Program-made: the position numbers and the translations under genes
Notes under the pieces: model-generated
Seen by the model: the letters and a program-made list of their open reading frames with translations, nothing else
Databases searched by the model: none
Told to the model about the DNA's origin: nothing
In this document: positions 1 through 6,547 of the stretch, piece after piece
How the letters are laid out: each line of letters opens with the position of its first letter
Numbering within the stretch: the first letter of the stretch is position 1
NCBI GenBank assembly: GCA_964545385.1
Contig: CAZJFG010000022.1
Coordinates: forward strand, 1 to 10,335
From: GCA-002780795 sp964545385
GTDB lineage: Bacteria; Patescibacteriota; Microgenomatia; UBA1406; GWC2-37-13
DNA: 10,335 nucleotides
Direction of reading: 5' to 3'

Positions 1-715
1 CTCGTATTAATTTTTCAAGAGAGATCCGGGCTACCTCTCGGCGGATCGCATCAAAAGAAGAAAGCCTAATTACTTTTTCTTCTTCAAGATCGACATCAAC
101 TCCTGTTGCGATCTCAAAAGCCCGAATATTTCGGCCATCTTTTCCGATAATCCTTCCTTTGTAGTCATCGCTGGGCAAAGAAATTGTTGAGAGGGTAAAC
201 TCGGCCACATAGTCTGTGACGCCATAACGCATTGATTCTGCCAGTATTTGTTTTGCGGTTTCATCGCTTTTTTGTTTAATTTCTTCCTGAGCTGCTTTTA
301 TTTTTTTGGCAACTTCCCGATCAAGTTTTTCCTCCCATCCGGCAAGCATCAAGTTTTTTGCTTGATCTTTGCTAAGAGCCGCTACTTTTTCAAGTTTTTG
401 CAAAATTGCTTCCCTTTTTTCCTCAAGCTCTTTTTGAACTTTTTGCAAACTTGCTCTTTCCTGCTTTGTTTTTTGTTTTTCTTGATCCAGCTCTTTCAGC
501 TTATCTTCTATCTGTTGCTCTTTCCGCGCCAAACGTTTCTCCGCTTCAAGAGTTTCGTTAATTGTCCGTCGTGCTTGACGTTCGGCCTCTTGTTTAATTT
601 TAAGTGCCTCTTCTTGGGCTTTTAAGGTAATTTCTTTTGTTTGCTGACGAATCTTTTCTTTTTCTTCTTCAATCCTTTTTTTGGTTTGGAATAATTTAAA
701 AAAATCTTTAAACAT
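1..715 (-). CDS. rny: Ribonuclease Y, N-terminal part (cut by the left window edge)
   Basis: This is the first 238 codons of an RNase Y, an endoribonuclease that starts mRNA decay. I read it by translating the minus strand from the ATG at 715-713. Residues about 12-155 are a long charged, Lys/Glu/Gln-rich coiled coil. A KH RNA-binding domain follows, with the hallmark GRIIGKDGRNIRAFE at 187-201. The catalytic HD domain should lie beyond the left edge and is not seen. The family normally begins with a hydrophobic membrane-anchoring helix, but this protein starts MFKDFFKLFQTKKRIEEEKE, with no transmembrane segment. An in-frame stop (TAA at 733-731) lies six codons upstream, so a longer start is excluded. 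There is no Shine-Dalgarno sequence. It follows recX by 179 bp on the same strand. The family call is firm because coiled coil plus KH in this order is diagnostic. Confidence 0.93.
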   Translation of the reverse strand, partial: MFKDFFKLFQTKKRIEEEKEKIRQQTKEITLKAQEEALKIKQEAERQARRTINETLEAEKRLARKEQQIEDKLKELDQEKQKTKQERASLQKVQKELEEKREAILQKLEKVAALSKDQAKNLMLAGWEEKLDREVAKKIKAAQEEIKQKSDETAKQILAESMRYGVTDYVAEFTLSTISLPSDDYKGRIIGKDGRNIRAFEIATGVDVDLEEEKVIRLSSFDAIRREVARISLEKLIR

Positions 716-894
716 GAATAAGTTTTTATCTTAAGAAGATATGGGAATAATTTTCCTTATCAGAAACTTAAATTTTATTCAGAGTCTAAATTTAATGTCT
801 GAAAATTAAAATATTGGGAATTCATTGAAAATTTTAAATTGAAAATTGAAAATTTTATTCCTATTCCTCTTAAGGAATTATTAACTTTTCTATT
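716..894. other. AT-rich spacer between recX and rny
   Basis: This 179-bp spacer holds no convincing gene. It contains heptanucleotide ATTGAAA repeats (824-856), a short ATTCCT/AGGAAT hairpin (863-878) without a T-tract in the direction of recX transcription, and a weak -10-like TAAGAT 12 nt before the rny ATG. The spacer is long compared with the other same-strand gaps here, so rny may have its own promoter, but no good -35/-10 pair is visible. Confidence 0.5.
824..856. repeat. AT-rich ATTGAAA heptanucleotide repeat
   Basis: Three copies of ATTGAAAATT occur at 824-833, 838-847 and 845-854. The last two overlap with a 7-bp period. The stretch is flanked by AAAATTTT on both sides. It is a low-complexity intergenic repeat of unknown role. 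Confidence 0.7.
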
Positions 895-1374
895 TTACTC
901 TTTATTGGTAAATTTAGCAATTATTTTTTTTGAAGTCGAAAAACCGAAACCCCTTCTTCCTAAAAACTGGCAGGCTTTTTGAAAACATATTTTTTTCGGG
1001 AGGTTTTTAAACCTGTCCCATCGACCGGCCAATGCTTTTTCCGCCAAAACTTCTTCATCGATGGGATGGACTTCAAAATATTTGTTAATCGTTTCCTTTT
1101 CGACACCGTATTTTTTGAGCTCTGCTTTTAAAAAATACTCTCCTTTTGGCTTTGCCGATATCCGTTGACTTACAAACCAATCAATAAACTTTTCATCGTT
1201 TAGAAAATCCAGTTCAAGAAGATGATCGATTACCGAATCGGCCCCTTGTTGAGACCAATGGGTTGTCTTAATTTTTTTGTAAAGGTAGCGCCTGGTCTCA
1301 CCGACTGTTCGTGGACGAAACTTAAGATAAAATAAGGCTTTGTTTAATAGACCTTGAAGATCTTCGTTAAGCAT
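895..1374 (-). CDS. recX: Regulatory protein RecX
   Basis: A 159-residue RecX-family protein, which modulates RecA by binding within the groove of the RecA filament and limiting its extension. Family signatures are the N-terminal RPRTVGETRRYL segment (about 20-31), the central block LLELDFLNDEKFIDWFVSQR (about 52-71) and, just after it, KGEYFLKAELKKYGV. These are the tandem three-helix repeats of RecX. The length is in the usual 150-260 range, at the short end. It lies 24 bp downstream of recA on the same strand, the classic recA-recX arrangement, so co-transcription is likely. The start at 1374 has no Shine-Dalgarno sequence; the gap instead carries an AATTAGG tandem repeat. Motifs and context together make the call firm. 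Confidence 0.92.
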   Translation of the reverse strand: MLNEDLQGLLNKALFYLKFRPRTVGETRRYLYKKIKTTHWSQQGADSVIDHLLELDFLNDEKFIDWFVSQRISAKPKGEYFLKAELKKYGVEKETINKYFEVHPIDEEVLAEKALAGRWDRFKNLPKKICFQKACQFLGRRGFGFSTSKKIIAKFTNKE

Positions 1375-1381
1375 AATTTCT

Positions 1382-1395
1382 AATTAGGAATTAGG
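1382..1395. repeat. AATTAGG tandem duplication in the recA-recX gap
   Basis: Two perfect head-to-tail copies of AATTAGG (1382-1388 and 1389-1395) fill most of the 24-bp spacer. Like the ATTGAAA repeat near 840, the period is 7 bp. This is a low-complexity spacer repeat with no known function. Confidence 0.6.
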
Positions 1396-1398
1396 AGT

Positions 1399-2385
1399 TT
1401 ATTTCTTATCAAGTACTTTTCCCAAAATTTGTTCTTTCAACTTTTTGTCTTTAGCCAAAATCTCTTTAACTTGTTCTTTCCCTTGACCCAAAATTTTATC
1501 TCCGTATTTAATAAAAGAGCCGCTTCTTGAAAATATGCCGTTATTGACCGCTGCTTCAACCAAAGCCTCTTCTTTATCTATCCCTGAAGAATTAATAATA
1601 AACTCGGCGTCTTTGAAAGGCGGCGCCATTTTGTTTTTGACAATTTTTACCCGAACCCGCGTCCCCACTACTTGATTATTTTTCTTCAGGGTTTCGATTT
1701 TTCGAACATCCATCCGAACGGAAGCATAAAATTTAAGAGCCAAACCGCCGCTTGTTGTTTCCGGATTCCCAAACATAATGCCAATTTTTAGTCGTAACTG
1801 ATTTGTGAAAATAATGGTGGTTTTGGACTTTGAGACAACGCCTGTCAGTTTTCGGAGCGCCTGAGACATAAGTCGGGCCTGGACACCCATCTGCGCCTCA
1901 CCCATCTCTCCCTCAATTTCAGATTTAGGGACAAGAGCGGCGACCGAATCGATGACAATAAGATCCACGCCACCCGAACGCACCAGTTGCTCGGTGATCT
2001 CAAGTGCCTGTTCACCTGTATCCGGCTGCGAAACTAAAAGGTCTTCGATCTTCACACCCAGAATTTTCGCCCAGGAAGGATCCAAGGCGTGTTCGGCGTC
2101 AACAAACGCCGCAATCCCACCGGCTTTTTGAGTTTCGGCAATCAAATTTAAACAAAGAGTGGTTTTTCCTGAAGCCTCTGGTCCATAAATTTCAATAATT
2201 CTGCCTTTTGGAATTCCGCCAATACCAAGAGCCAGATCAAGCGGCAATATGCCTGTTTTTATAACATCAACTTTGGTAGTCGGTGCTTCACCCAACCGCA
2301 TAATTGCACCCTTACCAAACTGTTTTTGGATTTGCTCAATGGCAAAATTAATAGCCTGTTTTTTTTCAGAATCAGCATTTTTCAT
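1399..2385 (-). CDS. recA: Recombinase RecA
   Basis: A 328-residue RecA, the ATP-dependent strand-exchange protein of homologous recombination. Visible landmarks: Walker A GPEASGKT (68-75), DAEHALDP (96-103), Walker B LIVID (142-146), the L1-region MGVQARLMSQALRKL (166-180), the sensor/L2 region FTNQLRLKIGIMFGNPETTSGG (193-214), LKFYASVRMDVR (217-228) and VVKNK-type VKIVKNKMAPPF (247-257). There is no intein. It ends in a basic LGKVLDKK, so the acidic C-terminal tail of enterobacterial RecA (about 25 residues) is absent. That tail is autoinhibitory in E. coli, so less autoinhibition is a fair inference. It heads a recA-recX pair and has its own promoter in the 77-bp gap after the prenyltransferase gene. 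No LexA/SOS-type palindrome is seen there. The start at 2385 gives the canonical RecA N-terminus (AINFAIEQIQKQFGKGAIMRLG). Confidence 0.98.
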   Translation of the reverse strand: MKNADSEKKQAINFAIEQIQKQFGKGAIMRLGEAPTTKVDVIKTGILPLDLALGIGGIPKGRIIEIYGPEASGKTTLCLNLIAETQKAGGIAAFVDAEHALDPSWAKILGVKIEDLLVSQPDTGEQALEITEQLVRSGGVDLIVIDSVAALVPKSEIEGEMGEAQMGVQARLMSQALRKLTGVVSKSKTTIIFTNQLRLKIGIMFGNPETTSGGLALKFYASVRMDVRKIETLKKNNQVVGTRVRVKIVKNKMAPPFKDAEFIINSSGIDKEEALVEAAVNNGIFSRSGSFIKYGDKILGQGKEQVKEILAKDKKLKEQILGKVLDKK

Positions 2386-2415
2386 AAATTCTTTATATAT
2401 TTTATAACTTGATAC

Positions 2416-2444
2416 ACTTTATAACTATTTATTTTTTTTGTCAA
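2416..2444 (-). promoter_or_regulatory. Candidate recA promoter
   Basis: On the minus strand a perfect -35 TTGACA lies at 2444-2439. Two overlapping -10 candidates follow: TATAAA at 2423-2418 (15-nt spacer) and TAAAGT at 2421-2416 (17-nt spacer). The spacer is an A-tract. The implied leader is about 25-30 nt with only a weak purine run (AAAG) before the ATG. The -35 is clear; the -10 is imperfect. Confidence 0.5.
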
Positions 2445-2462
2445 CGGACTATACGCTACAAA

Positions 2463-3383
2463 CTAAAAAATATAAATTAGTCCAACCGTAATCAGACCCC
2501 ACAAACCAATGGTAATCATCAGTGGTTTGTCGGTTGTGATAATTTTTTCCGGTTGTTCACCTTCGTATTTTTCATATAAAAGTTGAGCATAGCGGGAAAT
2601 ACCAAAAACAACCAAAGGGATCGTTATCATAAGCCACTTTCTTCCTTCAAAACCTGGAAACATCATCCCAAAAAATTTGGAAAAAGGTGTTTCGATAAAC
2701 GGCGGTTTTTCAAAGTATGTATAAAATGAATAACCGATAATCGTCAGTGTGGCAAAAGTATAAGTCAAAAAATCAAGAAAGTGTTCCTGGTAACGGTAAA
2801 GAGATTCACGCGCGCTTGGCCCATGAGAAACCAACTCGGCGTGTCGTTTGACCGCCGCCATAAAAAGTGAACCAAAAAAAATCGTCAAGACAAGCCAAAT
2901 AGGGATATGGTAGCCGGTAAGCGCTTCTCCTGCATAGGCGCGAATCATAAACGAAAAAGAAATAGTAAAAATGTCAATCACCGGAAATTTTTTAAAGTAT
3001 AAAGAATAAAAAAAATGTAATAAGATAAATACCAAGCATAAAAGAAAAAAATGGATAGAGAAAAACAACGAACTTACTAAAGAAATCATTATTAATAAAA
3101 AAGTGATAAAGCTTGCTTCGGCCAAAGAAATTTTTCCTGAGGCAATCGGCCGTAACCTCTTTATCGGGTGTTTTTTGTCATAAGGATAATCAACAATGTC
3201 ATTTAGAACATAAGAGGCAGAAGACAACAAACAAAAAATTACTAAGCCGAATAGGGTTTGGAAAAAAAGCTTACTTTCAAAAAGTTTGCCTGAGAAAATA
3301 ATGGCGGTAAAAATAACTAAGTTTTTTATCCATTGATTAACACGAACCGCACGGAGAATAGTAATTGTTTTTTCCTTGTTCAT
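2463..3383 (-). CDS. UbiA-family prenyltransferase, likely decaprenyl-phosphate phosphoribosyltransferase
   Basis: A 306-residue integral membrane protein with about nine hydrophobic helices. The first Asp-rich motif is NDIVDYPYD (61-69), followed by HPIKRLRPIASGKIS (72-86). The block RAYAGEA (148-154) and GSLFMAAVKRHAEL (171-184), and the late GISRYAQLLYEKYEGEQPEK segment (261-280), resemble the decaprenyl-phosphate phosphoribosyltransferase branch of UbiA (mycobacterial Rv3806c type) rather than ubiquinone or menaquinone enzymes. Known enzymes of that branch transfer 5-phosphoribose from PRPP to polyprenyl phosphate on the inner membrane, the first step to polyprenyl-phosphoryl-arabinose or -ribose. 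Other genes of that pathway (dprE1/dprE2) are not in the window, so the end use is inferred. It is divergent from the isomerase gene across 46 bp and upstream of recA on the same strand. A perfect TATAAT lies 10 nt before its ATG. Subfamily confidence is about 0.75. Confidence 0.85.
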   Translation of the reverse strand: MNKEKTITILRAVRVNQWIKNLVIFTAIIFSGKLFESKLFFQTLFGLVIFCLLSSASYVLNDIVDYPYDKKHPIKRLRPIASGKISLAEASFITFLLIMISLVSSLFFSIHFFLLCLVFILLHFFYSLYFKKFPVIDIFTISFSFMIRAYAGEALTGYHIPIWLVLTIFFGSLFMAAVKRHAELVSHGPSARESLYRYQEHFLDFLTYTFATLTIIGYSFYTYFEKPPFIETPFSKFFGMMFPGFEGRKWLMITIPLVVFGISRYAQLLYEKYEGEQPEKIITTDKPLMITIGLWGLITVGLIYIF

Positions 3384-3389
3384 TACATC

Positions 3390-3418
3390 TTGAATTATAC
3401 ATGATTTTACTTTATGAT
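3390..3418 (+). promoter_or_regulatory. Promoter of the phosphoglucose/phosphomannose isomerase gene
   Basis: TTGAAT at 3390-3395 (4/6 match to -35), a 17-nt spacer, then TATGAT at 3413-3418 (5/6 match to -10). The ATG follows after 11 nt, which predicts a leader of about 5 nt or less. It overlaps the opposite-strand -10 of the prenyltransferase gene, so the two divergent promoters share the same 46 bp and probably interfere. Confidence 0.55.
3394..3399 (-). promoter_or_regulatory. -10 element of the prenyltransferase gene, leaderless type
   Basis: A perfect TATAAT on the minus strand (3399-3394) lies exactly 10 nt before the ATG at 3383. Transcription would start about 3-4 nt before the start codon. 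No recognisable -35 lies 16-18 nt upstream, and no Shine-Dalgarno sequence fits between. Confidence 0.55.
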
Positions 3419-3429
3419 TTTGCTAAACC

Positions 3430-4500
3430 ATGATGAACCTTGACGACAAAAAAGAAATGACCAAATCTCAAGGGACTGAGATTGCTTTTCGCTCCTTTGC
3501 CCGTCTTCCTTTTCAAGTCAAACAGGCCTGGGAAGAGAGCGTTCAAATCACCTTTCCAGAAGGCTATAAAAAAGTAACAAATATTGTAATCGCTGGAATG
3601 GGCGGCTCAAGATTTCCCGCCTATATCCTTACCGAGCTTTTTAAAACAAATATCAAAATCCCTATTATCCTCAACGATAACTATACTCTTCCTTCTTTCG
3701 TCAACGAAAATTCTCTTGTCATCCTTTCTTCTTATTCCGGTTCAACCGAAGAGGTACTTTTTGTTGGCCGACAGGCGTTTGAAAAAAAGGCAAAAATTTC
3801 TGGGATTACCTCTGGCGGCGCTCTTGCTGATTTTTTGACTCGTGTAGCTGCACCAAGCTATATTTTCAATCCGATAAATAATCCTTCAAATCAACCAAGG
3901 ATTGGTCTTGGCTATGGGATTGGCGGATTAATGGGTCTTTTTTATCAACTCGGAATTTTATCTATCGATAAACAAATGGTAGATACAGCTATTAAAGATA
4001 TGTTTTTGTTCACTAAAAAATATTCGCCTGAAGCCAAAAATAATAAAGCAAAAATTCTTGCCAAAAAAATTTACGGCAAATATCCATATTATATCGTTTC
4101 GGAATTTTTGTCTGGTTGCGGTAATGCTATCGCCAATCAAACTAACGAAACGGCCAAATCCATTTCCTCTTTCCGGATAATTCCCGAGCTTAATCACCAC
4201 CTGATGGAAGGTTTAAAAAATCCAAAAGAACTTGCAAAAATTGGGCTTTTTGTATTTTTCTTTTCCAAACATTATTCTGAACCGATTAAAAAAAGATTTC
4301 GGATCACAAAAGACATTGTCGAACAAAATAAGATCGAAACTGTTTGGTATGAGCTTTCCGGAAAAAACAAAGTTGAAGACGTATTTGAGCTTGTCGCGTT
4401 TGGAAGCTATCTAACTATGTATCTTTCTATCCTTTATCAGGAGAATCCTGCCATTGTCCCTTATGTAGATTACTTCAAAAATAAATTAAAGGAAATATAA
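3430..4500 (+). CDS. Bifunctional phosphoglucose/phosphomannose isomerase
   Basis: A 356-residue two-SIS-domain cytosolic enzyme of the PGI/PMI family, known to interconvert glucose 6-phosphate or mannose 6-phosphate with fructose 6-phosphate. The first SIS domain has GMGGS (56-60) and SSYSGSTEE (100-108), which bind the sugar phosphate. Residues matching the family's catalytic set are Glu240 (in NQTNETAK), His256 (in IPELNHH) and a Lys in the C-terminal YFKNKL (350-352). The usual ELNHN reads ELNHH here, leaving the catalytic His in place. Length fits the family (about 300-350). Two consecutive ATGs (3430 and 3433) are possible starts, both just downstream of a -10, and there is no Shine-Dalgarno sequence. 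It stands alone between a divergent and a convergent neighbour, so it is probably monocistronic. In small genomes it would link glycolysis to mannose-derived envelope sugars (inference). Confidence 0.9.
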   Translation: MMNLDDKKEMTKSQGTEIAFRSFARLPFQVKQAWEESVQITFPEGYKKVTNIVIAGMGGSRFPAYILTELFKTNIKIPIILNDNYTLPSFVNENSLVILSSYSGSTEEVLFVGRQAFEKKAKISGITSGGALADFLTRVAAPSYIFNPINNPSNQPRIGLGYGIGGLMGLFYQLGILSIDKQMVDTAIKDMFLFTKKYSPEAKNNKAKILAKKIYGKYPYYIVSEFLSGCGNAIANQTNETAKSISSFRIIPELNHHLMEGLKNPKELAKIGLFVFFFSKHYSEPIKKRFRITKDIVEQNKIETVWYELSGKNKVEDVFELVAFGSYLTMYLSILYQENPAIVPYVDYFKNKLKEI

Positions 4501-4516
4501 TAACTTTATTTTTTTT
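4487..4516 (+). terminator. Possible weak terminator of the isomerase gene
   Basis: TAAAG (4487-4491) can pair with CTTTA (4504-4508) across a 12-nt loop, and is followed by eight Ts (4509-4516). The 5-bp AT-rich stem is poor and the T-run encodes the last lysines of the opposite gene, so this may be coincidence. It lies in the 5-bp convergent junction where some terminator is expected. Confidence 0.2.
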
Positions 4517-5240
4517 CAAAATACAAAGTTACGGTGGAGGTGATCGTTTGGCTTCCGGGCTCAATCGTTGCATCCTCTCCTACCCCACCAATTGCTTTAG
4601 CCGAATAAGTCTGATAAAAAGGCGTGGTTGAACTGTTTGTCTCCTCAACAATGTTTGTAATTTTTCCAAGTTTTATACCCAATTTTTTAGCGAGTTTTTC
4701 TGCCTGGGTTTTTGCGTTTTTGGTTGCTTCTTCTCTGGCTTTTTCACGATAGTTTTCGGGCTTATCTATTTCAAATCTTACTCCTTGAATTTGGTTGGCG
4801 CCGGCGGCAGTTGCTTTCTCAATAATTTGTGATGTCTGAGTAAGCTTTTTTGTTTTAATCGTTATTGTTACGTTGCCGTTATACCCTGAAATTTTATTTG
4901 TTTTGCTGTCATAATCATAGTTCGGGAAGATTGAATAGTTTGAAGTTTTTATATCATCTTTCGGAATTCCCAAGCTTTTCATTGATTTAATAATTTCGTT
5001 GTTTACATTGTTGATTGTCTTTTGTGCTTCATCAACCGTACTTGCATTGTTGACAGTAATTCCCGCCTCAACATAGGCTAAATCTGGCACAACCTCAATT
5101 TTTCCCTCCCCGACAACCGCTAGCTCCGATGTTCTTGATGTTGTTGTAATCGTCAAAGGATAGGAAATATTAAAAGCCTTAATAAGGAAAAGAAAAAGAA
5201 AAATAATAAAAGCCGTTGAAAAAATGTTTTTAGTTGTCAT
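4506..5240 (-). CDS. Membrane-anchored SIMPL (DUF541/YggE-like) domain protein
   Basis: A 244-residue protein with one N-terminal hydrophobic segment (about 7-24) that could be an uncleaved anchor or signal peptide; no lipobox follows it. The rest is a SIMPL domain. The diagnostic start VVGEGKIEVVPDLAYVEAG is at 42-60, followed by the DEAQKTINNVNNEIIKSMKS helix (about 70-89), LGIPKDDIKTSNYSIFPNYDY (about 90-110), a central GVRFEIDKPE strand, and the helix with AREEATKNAKTQAEKLAKKLGIKLGKI typical of the family's second half. The C-terminus returns to a beta strand (TSTVTLYFEKK). Family members are extracytoplasmic and their molecular function is poorly defined; E. coli YggE is linked to oxidative-stress tolerance. 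It starts 11 bp after the oxidoreductase gene with its own TATAAT, and converges on the isomerase gene with 5 bp between stop codons. Confidence 0.88.
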   Translation of the reverse strand: MTTKNIFSTAFIIFLFLFLIKAFNISYPLTITTTSRTSELAVVGEGKIEVVPDLAYVEAGITVNNASTVDEAQKTINNVNNEIIKSMKSLGIPKDDIKTSNYSIFPNYDYDSKTNKISGYNGNVTITIKTKKLTQTSQIIEKATAAGANQIQGVRFEIDKPENYREKAREEATKNAKTQAEKLAKKLGIKLGKITNIVEETNSSTTPFYQTYSAKAIGGVGEDATIEPGSQTITSTVTLYFEKK

Positions 5241-5250
5241 ATATATGTAT

Positions 5251-5256
5251 ATTATA
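5251..5256 (-). promoter_or_regulatory. -10 element of the SIMPL gene, embedded in the upstream stop codon
   Basis: A perfect TATAAT on the minus strand (5256-5251) contains the TAA stop codon of the oxidoreductase gene (5254-5252). It ends exactly 10 nt before the SIMPL ATG. The predicted transcript has a 3-4-nt leader. No convincing -35 is visible in the end of the upstream gene. Confidence 0.5.
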
Positions 5257-6523
5257 ATAAATTAGTAACTTCTTTTCCTAATTTTACTGCGTAGTTCGTC
5301 CCTCGATCGTATGGGTAGGTCATATCGAGATTGGCAATAAAAAAATTTTTAATCGGAGTAACAAATCCCGGTTTGTTTTTTAAAAACTCTTTATCAAAAA
5401 GCGGTTGGGCATACCTGGCTTTAAAAAGCCAGGAATTTAAAATTTTCACTTTGTGGTTTGAAATTTTATCAAGATCTAACTTGACGTAATCGATAATCTT
5501 TTTTTTGTCCATTGACCAAAGCTTATCCTCTTCTCCCACATACCATCCGCAGTACAGAATATCTTTCCCACCATAGTTTTTTTTATCGACAAAATTTGTT
5601 TGCTGAAAAAGCCCCATAATGGGAATTTGCGGTGCAAGAATATTGATCCAGTAGTTTTTATCAAGTATCGGTCTATCTGTTTTGAGTATCATGCTAATGC
5701 TGTGCGAATATTTAATTTTTTTTAGACGGGCTGTAAATTTTTCTGGAAATACTTTTTTTTCTACCGCAGTCAACACCGGTGTCGGAAGAGTGGAAACAAC
5801 TACATCATATTCTTTCTGATTGATACTAAATCTCTCCCCTTTTCTCTTTATCTCTTTGATTTCATAATTTTTTAGTATTTCCACTTTCTGCTCAATTAGT
5901 TTTTTTTCGATGTGGTTGATGAAGTTTTGAAAACCTCCTTTAATATAGCCCAGTTTTTTTGTCCTTTTTTTTATTCTGGCCCAGAAAAATGAGGCTAAAA
6001 TATTTTCCGCATATTTACCGAACTTTTTCCGAAAAAGCTCTTCAAACAAGGCATTGTAGGCTTTTCCACCCATTGTTTTTTTTAAAAATTTTTCTGCCGT
6101 CTGGTTTTCATAAAAAGAAAAAAATGGAGAAGCTTTTAAAAAAGCAAGAACTACACCTGCCCTTATACGATCAAAAAAAGGAATCAAGGGAAAATTTAAC
6201 AAGTCAAGCGGGGTATCTAATGGAAATATTTTTAAATCAGGAACCTTATATAAAGATGCTGTTTTTGGGTTTTTAAAAAAAATGTCGTAGAATCCGGTGC
6301 TTTTGGCAAAATTTAAAATATCTTTATCGTTGACAAACAAGTGATGGACTGTTTTTTCAAGAAAAAAATCCCAGTTTTTTTCTCTGAAGCCTGAGGCCAA
6401 ACCACCGAGTTGCTGTTCTTTTTCTATTAGTATTATTTGATAGTTTTTTTTACTTAGAAAGTAGGCAGCCGTTAAGCCGACAAAACCCCCGCCGAGAATT
6501 GCTATTTTCTTTTTTTCCCGCAT
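5252..6523 (-). CDS. FAD-dependent amine-oxidase-like oxidoreductase, substrate unknown
   Basis: A 423-residue flavoprotein of the NAD(P)/FAD-binding Rossmann type, in the group annotated as amine oxidase, protoporphyrinogen oxidase-like or UDP-galactopyranose mutase-like. The N-terminus has the dinucleotide motif ILGGGFVGLTAAYFLSKK (9-26), the ribose-binding acidic residue in LIEKE (32-36) and the second glycine motif QLGGLASGF (38-46). A conserved-looking EKTVHHLFVND (56-66) follows. The C-terminus has the FAD-contacting pattern FFIANLDMTYPYDRGTNYAVKLGKEV (about residues 393-418). There is no signal peptide or membrane helix, so it is probably cytosolic or peripheral. Similar proteins often occur near glycosyltransferase or polyprenol-sugar genes, which would fit the nearby prenyltransferase, but the substrate cannot be read from the sequence. 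It starts 24 bp after the AI-2E permease gene; only a weak GTTAAT lies 11 nt before its ATG, so it may be co-transcribed. Confidence 0.8.
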   Translation of the reverse strand: MREKKKIAILGGGFVGLTAAYFLSKKNYQIILIEKEQQLGGLASGFREKNWDFFLEKTVHHLFVNDKDILNFAKSTGFYDIFFKNPKTASLYKVPDLKIFPLDTPLDLLNFPLIPFFDRIRAGVVLAFLKASPFFSFYENQTAEKFLKKTMGGKAYNALFEELFRKKFGKYAENILASFFWARIKKRTKKLGYIKGGFQNFINHIEKKLIEQKVEILKNYEIKEIKRKGERFSINQKEYDVVVSTLPTPVLTAVEKKVFPEKFTARLKKIKYSHSISMILKTDRPILDKNYWINILAPQIPIMGLFQQTNFVDKKNYGGKDILYCGWYVGEEDKLWSMDKKKIIDYVKLDLDKISNHKVKILNSWLFKARYAQPLFDKEFLKNKPGFVTPIKNFFIANLDMTYPYDRGTNYAVKLGKEVTNLL

Positions 6524-6547
6524 ATTTACCGAAGATTAACCGCTAAT

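Noticed and set aside
248..625. A 125-codon plus-strand Phe/Leu-rich reading frame resembling a membrane protein
   Set aside because: It is the complement of the Lys/Glu-rich coiled coil of RNase Y. AAA/GAA codons read backwards give Phe/Leu/Ser and mimic a membrane segment.
863..878. ATTCCT/AGGAAT hairpin downstream of recX as a terminator
   Set aside because: The stem is only 6 bp, and reading in the recX direction it is followed by AGGAATAAAATTTT rather than a T-tract. It is probably incidental to the repeat-rich spacer.
1399..2385. Intein or intron in recA or nrdJ, common insertion targets
   Set aside because: Both proteins read through their conserved motifs without interruption in the visible part.
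2386..2462. SOS (LexA) operator upstream of recA
   Set aside because: Neither a CTGT-N8-ACAG nor a GAAC-N4-GTTC palindrome is present in the spacer. Only the -35/-10 candidates are seen.
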